Shown here piece by piece: positions 8,753 to 16,998 of a DNA stretch of 64,000 nucleotides. A program made the position numbers and the translations under genes. Under the pieces are notes generated by a model. The model was not told where the DNA came from. It worked only from the letters and a program-made list of their open reading frames with translations, and did not search any database. Position 1 is the stretch's first letter. The number at the start of each line of letters is the position of its first letter. The stretch is taken from the NCBI GenBank assembly GCA_949283375.1, contig CASDSM010000016.1:62001-126000 (forward strand). Reading direction: 5' to 3'. This DNA is from an uncultured Eubacteriales bacterium (GTDB taxonomy: Bacteria > Bacillota > Clostridia > Oscillospirales > Oscillospiraceae).

Positions 8753-9604
8753 TTACAGTCCGTCCGGCATGACGGCGCCGACGCCGAGGTAGTCCAGCAG
8801 GGCCTGAGCGTCCGGCACGGCCTCCGCCAGCTCTCCGGAGAGGTTGAGCTCCAGCACGGCCAGCTCGTCTCCGTAGTCGGACGTGATGAGGATCTGACAG
8901 ATGTCCAGGCCGGCATAGGTCCCGTAGAGGGCCTGGGCATGGACCTTGCCGTCAGAGGAGGCCACAGCACTGGTCTGCTCCAGCGCTCCGCCGTCGGCGG
9001 CATACATGCTCTCGTTGAAGTCCACCGCCGACTCCAGGTCATAGTCCGCCGTGTAGACGGAGTAGTAGGACAGGGTGAGCGTGCGGCTCTCGTTGGAGAC
9101 GTTGACCAAGGTCAGGTCGCCACTGATCATCGCACCGTCCCAGTGAGCGGTGTTGGAGACCGGCATGGTGACCTCGGCCCCGTCCACCGTCCGATAGACG
9201 ATGGTGGAGACCTCTTCATCCACCTGTGTCAGCTGCAGGTCATCTGTGGTGCCCACGAGCTTCCCGTCTTCCGGGCTGTCGCCCGAGGGGAGGCCGCCGG
9301 GATCGGTCTCATCGTCCAAATCCGTATCCGCCTCACCGCCGGTCTCCTGCCCGGAACCCGTGTCTTCCGGATCGGTCTCCTGAGCGGAACTGCCGTCCTG
9401 CGAGCCGGCATCCTGTCCGGCATCGCCGCTTTCCATCCCACTCCCCTCCGGCGCATCGGAGCCATCGCCCTCCTGCTGGCCGGTGGAAGAATCCCCATCG
9501 GTGGACCCTGCGTCGTTCTGCGGCAAGTTGCCGCAGCCGGCGGCCAGCGCCAGAACCGCGGCCAGAGCCAGCAGCAGGGCCAACAGACGTCTGTATTGTT
9601 TCAT
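8753..9604 (-). CDS. Lipoprotein of unknown function between sigE and sigG
   Basis: A 283-residue secreted lipoprotein. A type II signal peptide ends LALAAGC with the lipidated cysteine at 24. Residues about 30-115 form a low-complexity acidic linker rich in Gly, Ser, Asp and Glu, and a folded C-terminal domain of about 165 residues follows, containing VSNTAHWDGAMISGDLTLVN. I do not recognise the domain. Translation starts at the ATG 9604 behind AAAGGAGGG. The gene has its own extended -10 promoter and is closed by the hairpin at 8683-8724. Its location inside the spoIIGA-sigE-sigG locus suggests a sporulation link, but the housekeeping-type promoter argues for caution. Confidence 0.85.
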   Translation of the reverse strand: MKQYRRLLALLLALAAVLALAAGCGNLPQNDAGSTDGDSSTGQQEGDGSDAPEGSGMESGDAGQDAGSQDGSSAQETDPEDTGSGQETGGEADTDLDDETDPGGLPSGDSPEDGKLVGTTDDLQLTQVDEEVSTIVYRTVDGAEVTMPVSNTAHWDGAMISGDLTLVNVSNESRTLTLSYYSVYTADYDLESAVDFNESMYAADGGALEQTSAVASSDGKVHAQALYGTYAGLDICQILITSDYGDELAVLELNLSGELAEAVPDAQALLDYLGVGAVMPDGL

Positions 9605-9682
9605 TTGTGTACCCTCCTTTGCGGTATGGGGGTGATCTGATCTCCTGCGGGCGGGAAAGAGTCCGCCCTCTGAGACAACTCC

Positions 9683-9691
9683 ATTATACCA
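9683..9691 (-). promoter_or_regulatory. Extended -10 promoter for the lipoprotein gene
   Basis: Minus-strand TGGTATAAT (9691-9683) is an extended -10 element; no good -35 is present at the expected distance. An imperfect 23-bp palindrome (9703-9725, centre CAGACGTCTG flanked by CCGGCG and CGCCGG) lies just upstream, where an activator or repressor could bind. Confidence 0.5.
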
Positions 9692-9805
9692 TGCCGGAGT
9701 TTCCGGCGCCAGACGTCTGCGCCGGATTTGGAAAAATTCAGAAAGAATAAGGGGGCGGGCGATGGGGACCTGTTGGATATCCGCTCTGCCGCCGGCGATT
9801 GCGGC

Positions 9806-10519
9806 TCAGCTCATGCGCACCATCTCCTTGCGCAGGCGGGCGATGATCCGCTTTTCCAGCCGGGAGATATAGGACTGTGAGATGCCCATCCGGTCGGCAA
9901 CCTCCTTCTGAGTACAGACCCGCCGTCCGCCCAGACCGAAGCGCATGGCGATGATGCGCCGCTCGCGTGCGCCCAGCTTGCCGAGCGCCAGCGCCAGAAG
10001 CTGGCGGTCCACATCGTCCTCCAGCGGACGGATGACCAGATCGCTGTCCGTGCCCAGGACGTCGGAGAGCAGGAGTTCGTTTCCGTCCCAGTCGGTGTTG
10101 AGCGGCTCGTCAAAGGAGACCTCGCCGCGCTGGTTGGCGTTCTTGCGCAGGTACATCAAAATCTCATTTTCAATGCAGCGGGAGGCATAGGTGGCCAGCT
10201 TGATCTTCTTTTCCGCATTGAACGTGCCCACTGCCTTGACCAGGCCGATCGTGCCGATGGAGATGAGGTCCTCCAGGCAGATGCCGGTGTTCTCAAACCG
10301 GCGCGCGAGATAGACCACCAGACGCAGATTGTGCTCGATCAGGGTGGCGCGCGCCTGCTGGTCTCCCGCGGCCACCAGGAGCACCAGCCGCCGCTCCTCC
10401 TCCCGGTCCAGCGGCGGGGGGAGCACGTCGCTGCCGCCGATGTAATGGACGCCTCCGGAGAGGCCCAGCCAGCCGCTCAGCTGTCCCAGTCCCAATTCCA
10501 GCCAATGGTACCACTGCAT
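9806..10519 (-). CDS. sigE: RNA polymerase sporulation sigma factor SigE
   Basis: Early mother-cell sigma factor, 237 residues, made as an inactive precursor. Residues 1-25 are the pro-sequence, an amphipathic helix ([18 protein letters not shown]), just before [12 protein letters not shown], the region cleaved by SpoIIGA in B. subtilis. Region 2 ([34 protein letters not shown]) and region 4 ([21 protein letters not shown]) are nearly identical to known SigE. AAAGGAG precedes the ATG at 10519. It lies 16 bases after spoIIGA and should be cotranscribed with it under Spo0A control. Confidence 0.97.
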   Translation of the reverse strand: MQWYHWLELGLGQLSGWLGLSGGVHYIGGSDVLPPPLDREEERRLVLLVAAGDQQARATLIEHNLRLVVYLARRFENTGICLEDLISIGTIGLVKAVGTFNAEKKIKLATYASRCIENEILMYLRKNANQRGEVSFDEPLNTDWDGNELLLSDVLGTDSDLVIRPLEDDVDRQLLALALGKLGARERRIIAMRFGLGGRRVCTQKEVADRMGISQSYISRLEKRIIARLRKEMVRMS

Positions 10520-10535
10520 GTACTCGCTCCTTTCG

Positions 10536-11381
10536 TCAACAGCCAATCACCGCCTGATAGCGGCCGTCAGACAGCGGTTCCGGGGACAGGGCCACCATCT
10601 GACGCGGCACGGTCTGCCGATTCAGTCCGGCGCTGTCCACCCGCACGGCCAGCAGCAGCCCCCGCCCTGCCCCGATGCCCCGATAGGGCAGCAGATGCAG
10701 GCGTCCCGCGCCCCACTGTGCGCCGAGCCGCGCGATGCCGCCGGCCGGGTCGGAGACGTCCTCCGCGCGCAGTGCGGGGTGGTCCGGCAGCAGGGGGGCT
10801 ACCGAGCGCCAGTAGGCCACCAGCACCGGACGCCCGTCCGGGGCGGTGAGCAGATTGCCTGTGTCGCGCAGGGCGGTCAGGGAGACCTCACGGTGTGCCC
10901 AGCGCAGGCGGACCGGGAGCAGCTCCCGCCCCCGCGCGGGCGCCAGGCGGTCGAGCGCGGACGCCGCGAGCCAGTGACAGAGGGCGGCGGAGAGCAGCAG
11001 CGCTTTCCAGTCCGGCGAGGTCACCGGGATGCCGCGCGGATAGGTCAGCTGCCCGGACCAGAGCAGGGAGATGAGGACCAGACCGCCCGCCAGTGCACAG
11101 GAGAGGGCGAGAAAGAGCAGCAACAGGCGGATACTCTGCCGCCGCCAGCCAAAGGCGGCCAGCACCATCAGCGCCGCACAGGCCAGACGACCGGCCGGAT
11201 GGGCCAGCGCGCCAAGCCCCGGACAGAAGACGGCTGCGGCGTAGACTCCGCCGAGCAGGGCGGCGGCGATGAGGCGGCGGTGGACCGGCGGCACGGCGGC
11301 CAGCCGGGCGGCAGAGAGCAGCAGAAGATAGTCCAGCGCCGCATTGAGGGCGAAGACTGTATCCAGATAGACCACCGTCAT
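10536..11381 (-). CDS. spoIIGA: Pro-sigma-E processing aspartic protease SpoIIGA
   Basis: Membrane protease that cleaves pro-SigE in the mother cell after a forespore signal. In this 281-residue protein the first about 150 residues form five hydrophobic segments ([84 protein letters not shown]). The cytoplasmic half contains LRDTGNLL, whose aspartate (about 173) is the predicted catalytic residue of the novel aspartic protease class. The ATG at 11381 follows a GGGGGGAGG site. Slightly shorter than the B. subtilis protein (309 residues). It heads the spoIIGA-sigE operon. Confidence 0.94.
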   Translation of the reverse strand: MTVVYLDTVFALNAALDYLLLLSAARLAAVPPVHRRLIAAALLGGVYAAAVFCPGLGALAHPAGRLACAALMVLAAFGWRRQSIRLLLLFLALSCALAGGLVLISLLWSGQLTYPRGIPVTSPDWKALLLSAALCHWLAASALDRLAPARGRELLPVRLRWAHREVSLTALRDTGNLLTAPDGRPVLVAYWRSVAPLLPDHPALRAEDVSDPAGGIARLGAQWGAGRLHLLPYRGIGAGRGLLLAVRVDSAGLNRQTVPRQMVALSPEPLSDGRYQAVIGC

Positions 11382-11414
11382 CGCATCGCCTCCCCCCTGC
11401 CCGCCGGCCAGTCC

Positions 11415-11420
11415 AGTATA
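11415..11420 (-). promoter_or_regulatory. Candidate -10 element for spoIIGA
   Basis: Minus-strand TATACT lies 34 bases before the spoIIGA start. No consensus -35 is seen at 17 bases, as in the known spoIIG promoters, which use a widely spaced -35 and Spo0A activation. I could not identify a clean 0A box. Confidence 0.35.
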
Positions 11421-11460
11421 GACCCCTCTCCGGGAAAAATCGGGCGAAGCGGGGACGGCG

Positions 11461-11509
11461 GGAAAAGGAATCCGGCTCCGGAGCAGCGGGCGCTGTTCCG
11501 GAGCCGGAT
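11461..11509 (-). terminator. Terminator of the glycosyltransferase gene
   Basis: A perfect 13-bp stem (11470-11482 with 11497-11509) lies 28 bases after the stop and is followed on the minus strand by TCCTTTTCC. Confidence 0.75.
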
Positions 11510-11537
11510 GGTGTGAAAAACGCATTTTGACGGGCAA

Positions 11538-12560
11538 TCAGTTGAACTTATAGACCTTTCTGGCAAAACGGTACAGGCCGACGCTGATCTTGCGGCCCTG
11601 ATAGCCGGGCAGATTGGACACCATCGCAAGAGAGCGGTATTTCATCTTGCGGTACAGGTGCTCGTCGATGCCGCGCAGATAGGCCCAGAGCTCCTCCTTC
11701 TTGCGCAGGTTCTCCTCCGTGCCGGAGATGATGAGGAAGATGGAGGAGATCGTCATCATCATGGACAGGTACCGGCACATATAGCGGTAGAGCTTGTAGT
11801 TGCTCTGGCGCAGCGCCATCACGTCGCAGCAACTGAGCATGATGCGGGTGATGCGCACCTGCTGATCCACCCGGCGGACCATCACCTGCTCATTCACGCT
11901 CTGGTCCTGCCGCCCGATGAAGTAGCGGTAGAAGTCGAGGTCCATATAGTACATCGTCCTGACGTGCGGGAGGGGCTGGTAGACAAAGATATTATCCACA
12001 TAGAAGGTGTGCTTCGGCAGCTCCATGCCGCAGTCGCGCAGCAGCGCGGTGCGGTAGAAGACGGAGTGCATCAGCAGATACTGCGAGGGACGCCAGCGCC
12101 CCACGTCCTGCCAGCCGAAAACAGTCCGCTCGGGGAAGACGTTCTGATAGCGGATCACATGGCGGGTGTTATCCTCCACATGCTCGTAGACATAGTTGCA
12201 GATGAGCAGGTCGATCTCCATCTGACGGCTCACCCAGCCGCGCAGGGTGGCGAGCACCTCCTGCAGCGCGTCGGTGTCCACCCAGTCGTCCGAGTCCACC
12301 ACCTTGTAGTAGACGCCGGTGGCGTTGCGCACGCCCTGGTTGACCCCCTCGCCGTGGCCGCCGTTGGGCTGGTGGATCACGCGGACAATGCTGGGGTACT
12401 GCTCGGCATAGCGGTCCGCGATCGCGCCGGTCTCGTCGGAAGAGCCGTCATCCACCAGGATGATCTCTACCTCCTCTCCGCCGGTGAGCAGGGTGTCGAT
12501 ACAGTGGGACATGTACGCCGCCGAGTTGTAGCATGGGACGGCGAAGGTAAGCAGCTTCAA
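11538..12560 (-). CDS. Family 2 glycosyltransferase
   Basis: A 340-residue GT-A fold transferase that probably moves a sugar from a nucleotide donor to an envelope glycan or protein. The N-terminal domain shows the GT2 order FAVPCYNSAAYM, EIILVDDGSSDETG and the metal-binding DSDD at about 90-93 in YYKVVDSDDWVDTDAL. The C-terminal 150 residues are basic and partly hydrophobic (CRYLSMMMTISSIFLIIS), perhaps for membrane association. The start is a TTG at 12560, eight bases after GAGGAG. The acceptor is unknown. It has its own promoter and terminator and is not part of a polysaccharide cluster. Confidence 0.9.
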   Translation of the reverse strand: MKLLTFAVPCYNSAAYMSHCIDTLLTGGEEVEIILVDDGSSDETGAIADRYAEQYPSIVRVIHQPNGGHGEGVNQGVRNATGVYYKVVDSDDWVDTDALQEVLATLRGWVSRQMEIDLLICNYVYEHVEDNTRHVIRYQNVFPERTVFGWQDVGRWRPSQYLLMHSVFYRTALLRDCGMELPKHTFYVDNIFVYQPLPHVRTMYYMDLDFYRYFIGRQDQSVNEQVMVRRVDQQVRITRIMLSCCDVMALRQSNYKLYRYMCRYLSMMMTISSIFLIISGTEENLRKKEELWAYLRGIDEHLYRKMKYRSLAMVSNLPGYQGRKISVGLYRFARKVYKFN

Positions 12561-12613
12561 GACGATCGCTCCTCATCTGTTGTAATCCGTTTCCGGGTCA
12601 GAAACTGTAGCTT

Positions 12614-12642
12614 AGTATAGCACAGTTGCCCGCCCTTGTTAA
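12614..12642 (-). promoter_or_regulatory. sigma-A promoter for the glycosyltransferase gene
   Basis: Minus-strand TTAACA (12637-12642) and TATACT (12614-12619) with a 17-base spacer, each 5/6 to consensus, about 54 bases before the TTG start. Confidence 0.7.
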
Positions 12643-12691
12643 GAGCGCGTGTATTAATATTTCCTTCTGTTTTCCTGAAAGGGCGCGGCCC

Positions 12692-13279
12692 CTATCCCGC
12701 CGCGAGGAGCACGGGCTGGAGCTGCCGCCCCTCCAGCGCCGCGACGGCCGCCTGCGCCAGGAGCGATGGGTCATAGACCAGCGAATTGGGCTTCCCCGCC
12801 GGGTCGTCCTGCCGGAAGGGGACGAAATAGTAATGCCTGCGGCACATCAGATCCCCCAGATTGCGCAGGGAGACGGAGAGCCCGTCATTCGTGGACGGGG
12901 CGATGAGTACCGGGCGACCGTTGCGCAGGTGGGCTTTCGCGGCCATGGTGATGGCGGTATCCGTGATGCCGCAGGCGAGCTTTGCCAGGGTGTTCCCGGT
13001 GCAGGGGGCGATGATGAGCAGGTCGAGCAGTCCCCTCGGGCCGATCGGCTCCACCAGCGGGATGCTGTCGAGCACGCTGGCGCCGCAGATCGCCTCCAGC
13101 TGCATCCGCAGCGTCTGATTGCGGCCAAAGCGGGTGTCCAGGCTGCCGCTGGTCTCGGCGAGGATGGGGGTGATCTGCCCGGTCAGAGGCACAAGCTCCG
13201 CTAGGGCGCGGATGGTCTGGGCGTGGGTACAGTAGGACCCGCACAGGGCGAATCCCACACGGGCTTGCTCCAGTTTCAT
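12692..13279 (-). CDS. dpaB: Dipicolinate synthase subunit B
   Basis: A flavoprotein-like subunit (195 residues) that acts with DpaA to make dipicolinic acid, the spore-core chelator of calcium. It has the HFCD flavoprotein fold seen in phosphopantothenoyl-cysteine decarboxylase: VGFALCGSYCTHA at the N-terminus, LLIIAPCTGNTLAKLACGITDTAITMA in the middle and RPVLIAPSTNDGLS. The length matches B. subtilis SpoVFB. Its ATG overlaps the dpaA stop (ATGA), so the subunits are translationally coupled. Expression late in the mother cell is expected from biology. Confidence 0.95.
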   Translation of the reverse strand: MKLEQARVGFALCGSYCTHAQTIRALAELVPLTGQITPILAETSGSLDTRFGRNQTLRMQLEAICGASVLDSIPLVEPIGPRGLLDLLIIAPCTGNTLAKLACGITDTAITMAAKAHLRNGRPVLIAPSTNDGLSVSLRNLGDLMCRRHYYFVPFRQDDPAGKPNSLVYDPSLLAQAAVAALEGRQLQPVLLAAG

Positions 13280-14148
13280 GGTTCCAGCTCCTGCAAAATG
13301 TGATACACGGTGTCCCGGATGATTTTGCCTGAGGTGACCGGGGCGGTCTTTCCCGGCAGGGAGAGCGCCCAGATCACCTTGACGCCCAGCCGGGCCGCCG
13401 CCTCCAGATCGACACCGCCCGGCTTGGAGGCCAGGTCGATGACCAGACAGTCCTCCTTCAGATCGAGCAGCTGTTCCCGCCCGAGCACACGGGCCGGGAC
13501 GGTGTTGACGATCAGATCATAGGCGCTCAGCCAGCCGGTGAGCTGGCCGGTATGCTCCGGCTGATAGCCATAGGCCTCGATCCAGGCGAGATCGCCGTAT
13601 CGACGGGCGGAGACGGTGACCCTGGCGCCCAGGCCGTGCAGCCGGTGGGCGAGCACCTTGCCCAGCCGCCCGAAGCCAATCACCAGCACCCGCAAGCCAA
13701 AGAGCGTGGTGGCCAGCTCCTCCATTGCGATCTGGATGGCCCCCTCCGCCGTCGGGACGGCGTTGGCGACTGCCAGCTCCTCGCGCGCGAAGTAGTCGTG
13801 CAGCAGGAGCCGCCGCCGTGCGGCCAGGACGCGCATCTCCTCTGTGACCCGGCCGGCGCAGACGAGCTGACCGGCGGACAGGTCGCCGAGCAGGTCGGCC
13901 ACCGGGATCCGCAGATCGGACAGCGGGGCGTTGAGCATCCCCTGCTCCGCCGTCACCGGCAGGGGCAGCACGACGCAGTCGGCCCGCTCCATCCCCTTTC
14001 GGGTGTCCGAGCCGGGCAGCGCGCCCGGGTCCGGCCGGCGCTCCATCCCATAGGTCTGCACCGTGTGCCCGTCCTCCTGGAGCAGCTGGGCCAGTTTGAC
14101 CTGACGCAGGTCGCCGCCCGCCACCCAGAAGTTCAGTGCGCGACGCAT
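13276..14148 (-). CDS. dpaA: Dipicolinate synthase subunit A
   Basis: A Rossmann-fold subunit of 290 residues that oxidises or dehydrates the dihydrodipicolinate-derived intermediate. The N-terminal domain begins WVAGGDLRQVKLAQLL, and the NAD(P)-binding domain has VLVIGFGRLGKVLAHRL at about 150-166, then NTVPARVLG and LKEDCLVIDLASKPGGVD, all typical of SpoVFA. A GAAGGAAGGTGG site precedes the ATG at 14148. A mother-cell sigma -10-like sequence, CATAGAATG (14192-14184), lies 36 bases upstream, but no matching -35 is clear. Together with dpaB it forms the dipicolinate operon. Confidence 0.95.
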   Translation of the reverse strand: MRRALNFWVAGGDLRQVKLAQLLQEDGHTVQTYGMERRPDPGALPGSDTRKGMERADCVVLPLPVTAEQGMLNAPLSDLRIPVADLLGDLSAGQLVCAGRVTEEMRVLAARRRLLLHDYFAREELAVANAVPTAEGAIQIAMEELATTLFGLRVLVIGFGRLGKVLAHRLHGLGARVTVSARRYGDLAWIEAYGYQPEHTGQLTGWLSAYDLIVNTVPARVLGREQLLDLKEDCLVIDLASKPGGVDLEAAARLGVKVIWALSLPGKTAPVTSGKIIRDTVYHILQELEP

Positions 14149-14214
14149 ATCGGTTCCACCTTCCTTCTCCTTCTGAGATGGCCCATTCTATGCGCCGCGG
14201 CGTGCAGGGGGAAC

Positions 14215-14724
14215 CTATTGCGGCATCAGCACCTCCATCTGACGTCCGAGTTGGCGGGCGTAGTTGAGTGTATGCCAGGCGCCGCCGCGCGGCTGGCCGT
14301 CATAGACGCCGATGATCTTCCCCGCATGTTCCACCAGATAGCGGTTGCGCTGCTGGAAGCAGCCGCGGTGATAGGCCGGGGAGATCACCACAATCTCCTC
14401 CCGGCAGCTTTGCAGGATGCCGCGGTGCTCCTCCCGCACCGCGCGCGGCCAGCGGCTCGCCTGGCCGGGATAGGGCAGAACGGGGATCAGGCGCACCTCC
14501 GGCGCGTCTTCCCGCAGGCGGAGCACCAGTCGGGCGCAGAGCAGATCGACACCCCGCGCCATGCCGGTGAGAAAGCGGCAGTATCCGTCCCGGTAGCTCT
14601 GATTGATCCGCGCCCAGAGCATCTGCTCGAGCGCCTGGGTGCGCAGGTCGCCGGCATCCTCCAGCCAGGGCAGGCGCTCCGGCCGGTGCCCGGTAAAACA
14701 GCAGGTGTGTTCCAATTGCTCCAT
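14215..14724 (-). CDS. SLOG family protein (DUF1273, YpsA-like)
   Basis: A 169-residue Rossmann-like protein of the SLOG superfamily, distantly related to DprA and nucleotide-sensing proteins. The N-terminal CCFTGHRPERLPW is the family hallmark, followed by FLTGMARGVDLLCARLVL and VRLIPVLPYPGQASRW, which line the predicted nucleotide pocket. B. subtilis YpsA affects cell division and stress; the role here is unproven. The ATG at 14724 follows GGGAGGAG. It is monocistronic, reading away from the ribU riboswitch, and its promoter region (14774-14802) is divergent from that of ribU. Confidence 0.9.
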   Translation of the reverse strand: MEQLEHTCCFTGHRPERLPWLEDAGDLRTQALEQMLWARINQSYRDGYCRFLTGMARGVDLLCARLVLRLREDAPEVRLIPVLPYPGQASRWPRAVREEHRGILQSCREEIVVISPAYHRGCFQQRNRYLVEHAGKIIGVYDGQPRGGAWHTLNYARQLGRQMEVLMPQ

Positions 14725-14773
14725 GTGCTCCTCCCGTCCGGCGAGATGCCGGAATAGAACATTTGTTTTATAT

Positions 14774-14802
14774 ACTATACGCCATTTCTCCGCCCCGCGC
14801 AA
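14774..14802 (-). promoter_or_regulatory. Promoter for the SLOG gene
   Basis: Minus-strand TTGCGC (14797-14802) and TATAGT (14774-14779), spacer 17 bases, about 50 bases before the ATG. Confidence 0.5.
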
Positions 14803-14835
14803 GGGGAGCGGCGCGAAATTTTCCCCTCCTCCCTC

Positions 14836-14863
14836 TTGCAATCCGTCCGGCGCGGTGTATAAT
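14836..14863 (+). promoter_or_regulatory. sigma-A promoter for the riboswitch-ribU transcript
   Basis: TTGCAA (14836-14841) and perfect TATAAT (14858-14863), spacer 16 bases, preceded by TG. Transcription should begin near 14870, just before the riboswitch. Confidence 0.75.
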
Positions 14864-14885
14864 AAGAGCAAGAACAACTGAATCG

Positions 14886-15012
14886 ACGTCTTCAGGGCAG
14901 GGTGAAATTCCCGATCGGCGGTGATGCAGCGCGAGCTGCCCAGTCCGCGAGCCTTTTTGGCCGAACCGGTGAGACTCCGGTACCGACAGTGAAAGTCTGG
15001 ATGGAAGAAGAT
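14886..15012 (+). promoter_or_regulatory. FMN riboswitch (RFN element)
   Basis: The conserved core is plain: TTCAGGGCAGGGTGAAATTC, then CCGATCGGCGGTGAT, AGTCCGCGAGC, a GGTGAGACTCCGGTACCGAC stretch and AGTGAAAGTCTGGATGGAAG. These are the six-helix FMN aptamer's invariant junction segments. A terminator follows at 15061-15121, so FMN binding should stop transcription before ribU. Confidence 0.97.
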
Positions 15013-15060
15013 GTGTGGACGCGAATGTCTCATATGCCGCGCCATTGGGCGCAGTATGCG

Positions 15061-15121
15061 GCTTCGGCGGAGCACGCCTGGAAGACCACTTTCAGGCGTT
15101 CCATTCCGCCGGAGCTTTTTT
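15061..15121 (+). terminator. Regulated terminator of the FMN riboswitch
   Basis: A long two-part stem (GCTTCGGCGGA with TCCGCCGGAGC, and inner CGCCTG with CAGGCG) ends in six T (15116-15121), 31 bases before the ribU start. This is the expression platform. Confidence 0.9.
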
Positions 15122-15152
15122 GCCGGCAAATGAGAAAGGAAGCGTATCCACC

Positions 15153-15815
15153 ATGTCCAACACAAACAGCAGAACCCATCAGATCGCCATCACCGGTATG
15201 CTCTGCGCCGTGTCCTTCATCGCGGTTCTCCTCAGCCGGGTCATCCCGGACGTGCAGGGCTTTCTGAGCTACGACCCGAAGGACGCCGTCATCGTGATCG
15301 CCGGCTTCATCTACGGGCCGCTCACCTCCATCGTCATCAGCCTCATCGTCTCCTTCATTGAGATGATCACCATCAGCGGGACCGGGTTCTATGGCTTTGT
15401 GATGAATGTGGTCTCCACCTGCGCCTTTGCCTGCCCGGCCGCGCTGATCTATCACCGCGCGCGCCGGATGCGCTGGGCCATCGTCGGTCTGGGCGTGGGG
15501 ATGGTGAGCATGACGGCCGTCATGCTGCTGTGGAACTACATCATCACGCCGATTTACATGGGCGCGGAGCGCACAGATATTGTTGAAATACTGCCCACCG
15601 TCTTCCTCCCCTTCAACCTGATCAAGAGCGGCATCAACGCCGGCCTGACCATGGTGCTCTACAAGCCCGTCGTGGGCGCGCTGCGCCGGGCGAGACTGCT
15701 GCCGGAGGCGGACGCAGAGCACCGGGGCCGCTTCAACCTCGGCTTCACCCTCTTCTCCCTGGCGGTGCTTGCGACGTTTATCCTGCTGTTCCTCAGCTTT
15801 ACCGGCGTGATTTGA
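15153..15815 (+). CDS. ribU: Riboflavin transporter, ECF S component
   Basis: A 220-residue membrane protein that binds riboflavin and works with the energy-coupling module EcfAAT, which is not in this window. About six hydrophobic segments are seen, including IAITGMLCAVSFIAVLLSRVIP, AVIVIAGFIYGPLTSIVISLIVSFIEMIT and VGMVSMTAVMLLWNYIITPIYM. The motif WNYIITPIYMG and the NLIKSGINAGLTMVLYKP ending are typical of RibU. The FMN riboswitch directly upstream supports the substrate. The ATG at 15153 follows GAGAAAGGAAG by about 12 bases. Monocistronic. Confidence 0.95.
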   Translation: MSNTNSRTHQIAITGMLCAVSFIAVLLSRVIPDVQGFLSYDPKDAVIVIAGFIYGPLTSIVISLIVSFIEMITISGTGFYGFVMNVVSTCAFACPAALIYHRARRMRWAIVGLGVGMVSMTAVMLLWNYIITPIYMGAERTDIVEILPTVFLPFNLIKSGINAGLTMVLYKPVVGALRRARLLPEADAEHRGRFNLGFTLFSLAVLATFILLFLSFTGVI

Positions 15816-15823
15816 ATAAAGTG

Positions 15824-15873
15824 AAAAAAGCCGGCGGTCTGCCTTCCGTATGACGGGTCAGGCAGACCGCCGG
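15824..15873 (-). terminator. Terminator between ribU and the convergent DUF368 gene
   Basis: A perfect 13-bp stem (15831-15843 with 15861-15873) lies between convergent genes. Six T follow on the minus strand (15829-15824), so it mainly serves the DUF368 gene but may also stop ribU transcripts. Confidence 0.85.
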
Positions 15874-15886
15874 TCTCTGTATGTGG

Positions 15887-16702
15887 TTATTCCTCTCCGG
15901 CGAAGATGCCGAGCAGGCGGATGGCGGCAAAGCCCGCCACCAGTGTGACCAGGCAGACCGGGATGTTCCACCCCATCGGCACACCGGGGAACACCTCCGC
16001 GAGCGACCCGACGACAAAGCCCAAAATCATCAGATAGGACGGCTGGGGAAAGGTCTTCATCGCGTATTCCAAAACCTTGGTGGTCAGGATGACGCCGAGC
16101 AGAAGCCCGACGGCGAGCGGGACCAGGAAGGGCAGGTAGAGTTCACTGATGGCGTAGATCATCTCGTCATAGAGGCCGAGCATCAGGAGAAAGGAGGAGA
16201 CGCTGATGCCCGGCAGGACCAGGGCGACGGCCGCGAGCACACCGGCGAGCATCAGGGCGGCCATCCCGGCCAGTCCCTCCTGCCGGCTGTCCGCCCCTGC
16301 CGAGGGGAGGAGGGAGCAGAGCCAGACCACCGCCAGACCGAGCGCGATCCAGACCGGGATCTTCCAAGAGAAGCGCTCCACCTTGGCCTGCTTCAGGATC
16401 AGCGGGATGCCGCCGGCCACCGCGCCGAGGAAGAAGTAGAGCGTCGGCATCCGGCAGAGCTCGTTCTCGATCAGGCTGAGCAGGGGCTTGGCAAAGAGGA
16501 GCATCCCTGTTCCGGCCCCCGCGAGAAAGACCAGCAGCAGGAGCAGATTCCCCTTCACATTCTTGAAAAAGGAGCTGACCGCCGACACCACGCGGTCATA
16601 GATGCCGAGGATCATCATCATCGAGCCGCCGCTGACGCCGGGTACCAGCATGGTACCGCCCACGATCAGGCCCTTGAGTACGGTTATCAGGTTATTTCGC
16701 AT
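15887..16702 (-). CDS. DUF368 polyprenyl-phosphate translocase (PopT family)
   Basis: A 271-residue polytopic membrane protein with two repeated halves, each carrying a re-entrant-type motif: MLVPGVSGGSMMMILG near 18-33 and LVLPGISVSSFLLMLG near 165-180. DUF368 proteins have been shown to help return undecaprenyl phosphate, the lipid carrier for wall polymers, across the membrane. The length and motif spacing are standard. GGAAAGGTG precedes the ATG at 16702. It is alone in its transcript, and no clear promoter was found upstream. Confidence 0.9.
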   Translation of the reverse strand: MRNNLITVLKGLIVGGTMLVPGVSGGSMMMILGIYDRVVSAVSSFFKNVKGNLLLLLVFLAGAGTGMLLFAKPLLSLIENELCRMPTLYFFLGAVAGGIPLILKQAKVERFSWKIPVWIALGLAVVWLCSLLPSAGADSRQEGLAGMAALMLAGVLAAVALVLPGISVSSFLLMLGLYDEMIYAISELYLPFLVPLAVGLLLGVILTTKVLEYAMKTFPQPSYLMILGFVVGSLAEVFPGVPMGWNIPVCLVTLVAGFAAIRLLGIFAGEE

Positions 16703-16892
16703 TGTGTTCGCACCTTTCCGGGCAGCGGAGTGATGCTCCGAAGCGCCTCTTTGGCGGCTGTCCAGCCCTCAGGCAGGCAAAGCGCCAGTCATGATTGTAA
16801 CGCGCACCCGGAGCAGAATCAAGAGAGAAACGGAAATTTAATTTGTTTTTAAGAGGAAAGATACCAGGTGAGCCGTTCTGTGACGCATTTTC

Positions 16893-16921
16893 TTGACAGG
16901 ATGCTGGTTTTATGAGACAAT
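16893..16921 (+). promoter_or_regulatory. Promoter for dinB-znuACB
   Basis: Perfect TTGACA (16893-16898) and GACAAT (16916-16921) are spaced 17 bases; the start point would be near 16928. A second possible promoter (TTGACT 16948-16953, TAGAGT 16971-16976, 17-base spacer) overlaps the LexA operator. Confidence 0.6.
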
Positions 16922-16936
16922 GCTCATGTGAGAATT

Positions 16937-16950
16937 AGAACATATGTTTG
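16937..16950 (+). promoter_or_regulatory. LexA-type SOS operator
   Basis: The 14-mer AGAACATATGTTTG closely matches the Gram-positive LexA/DinR box (CGAAC-4-GTTCG type; 12 of 14 positions symmetric or consensus). It lies about nine bases after the predicted start of the upstream promoter and overlaps the -35 of the second. This is the expected place for SOS repression of dinB. Confidence 0.8.
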
Positions 16951-16998
16951 ACTTCCTGGCGGACCTGTGTTAGAGTACTGCGACAGAGGAGGCGCATC

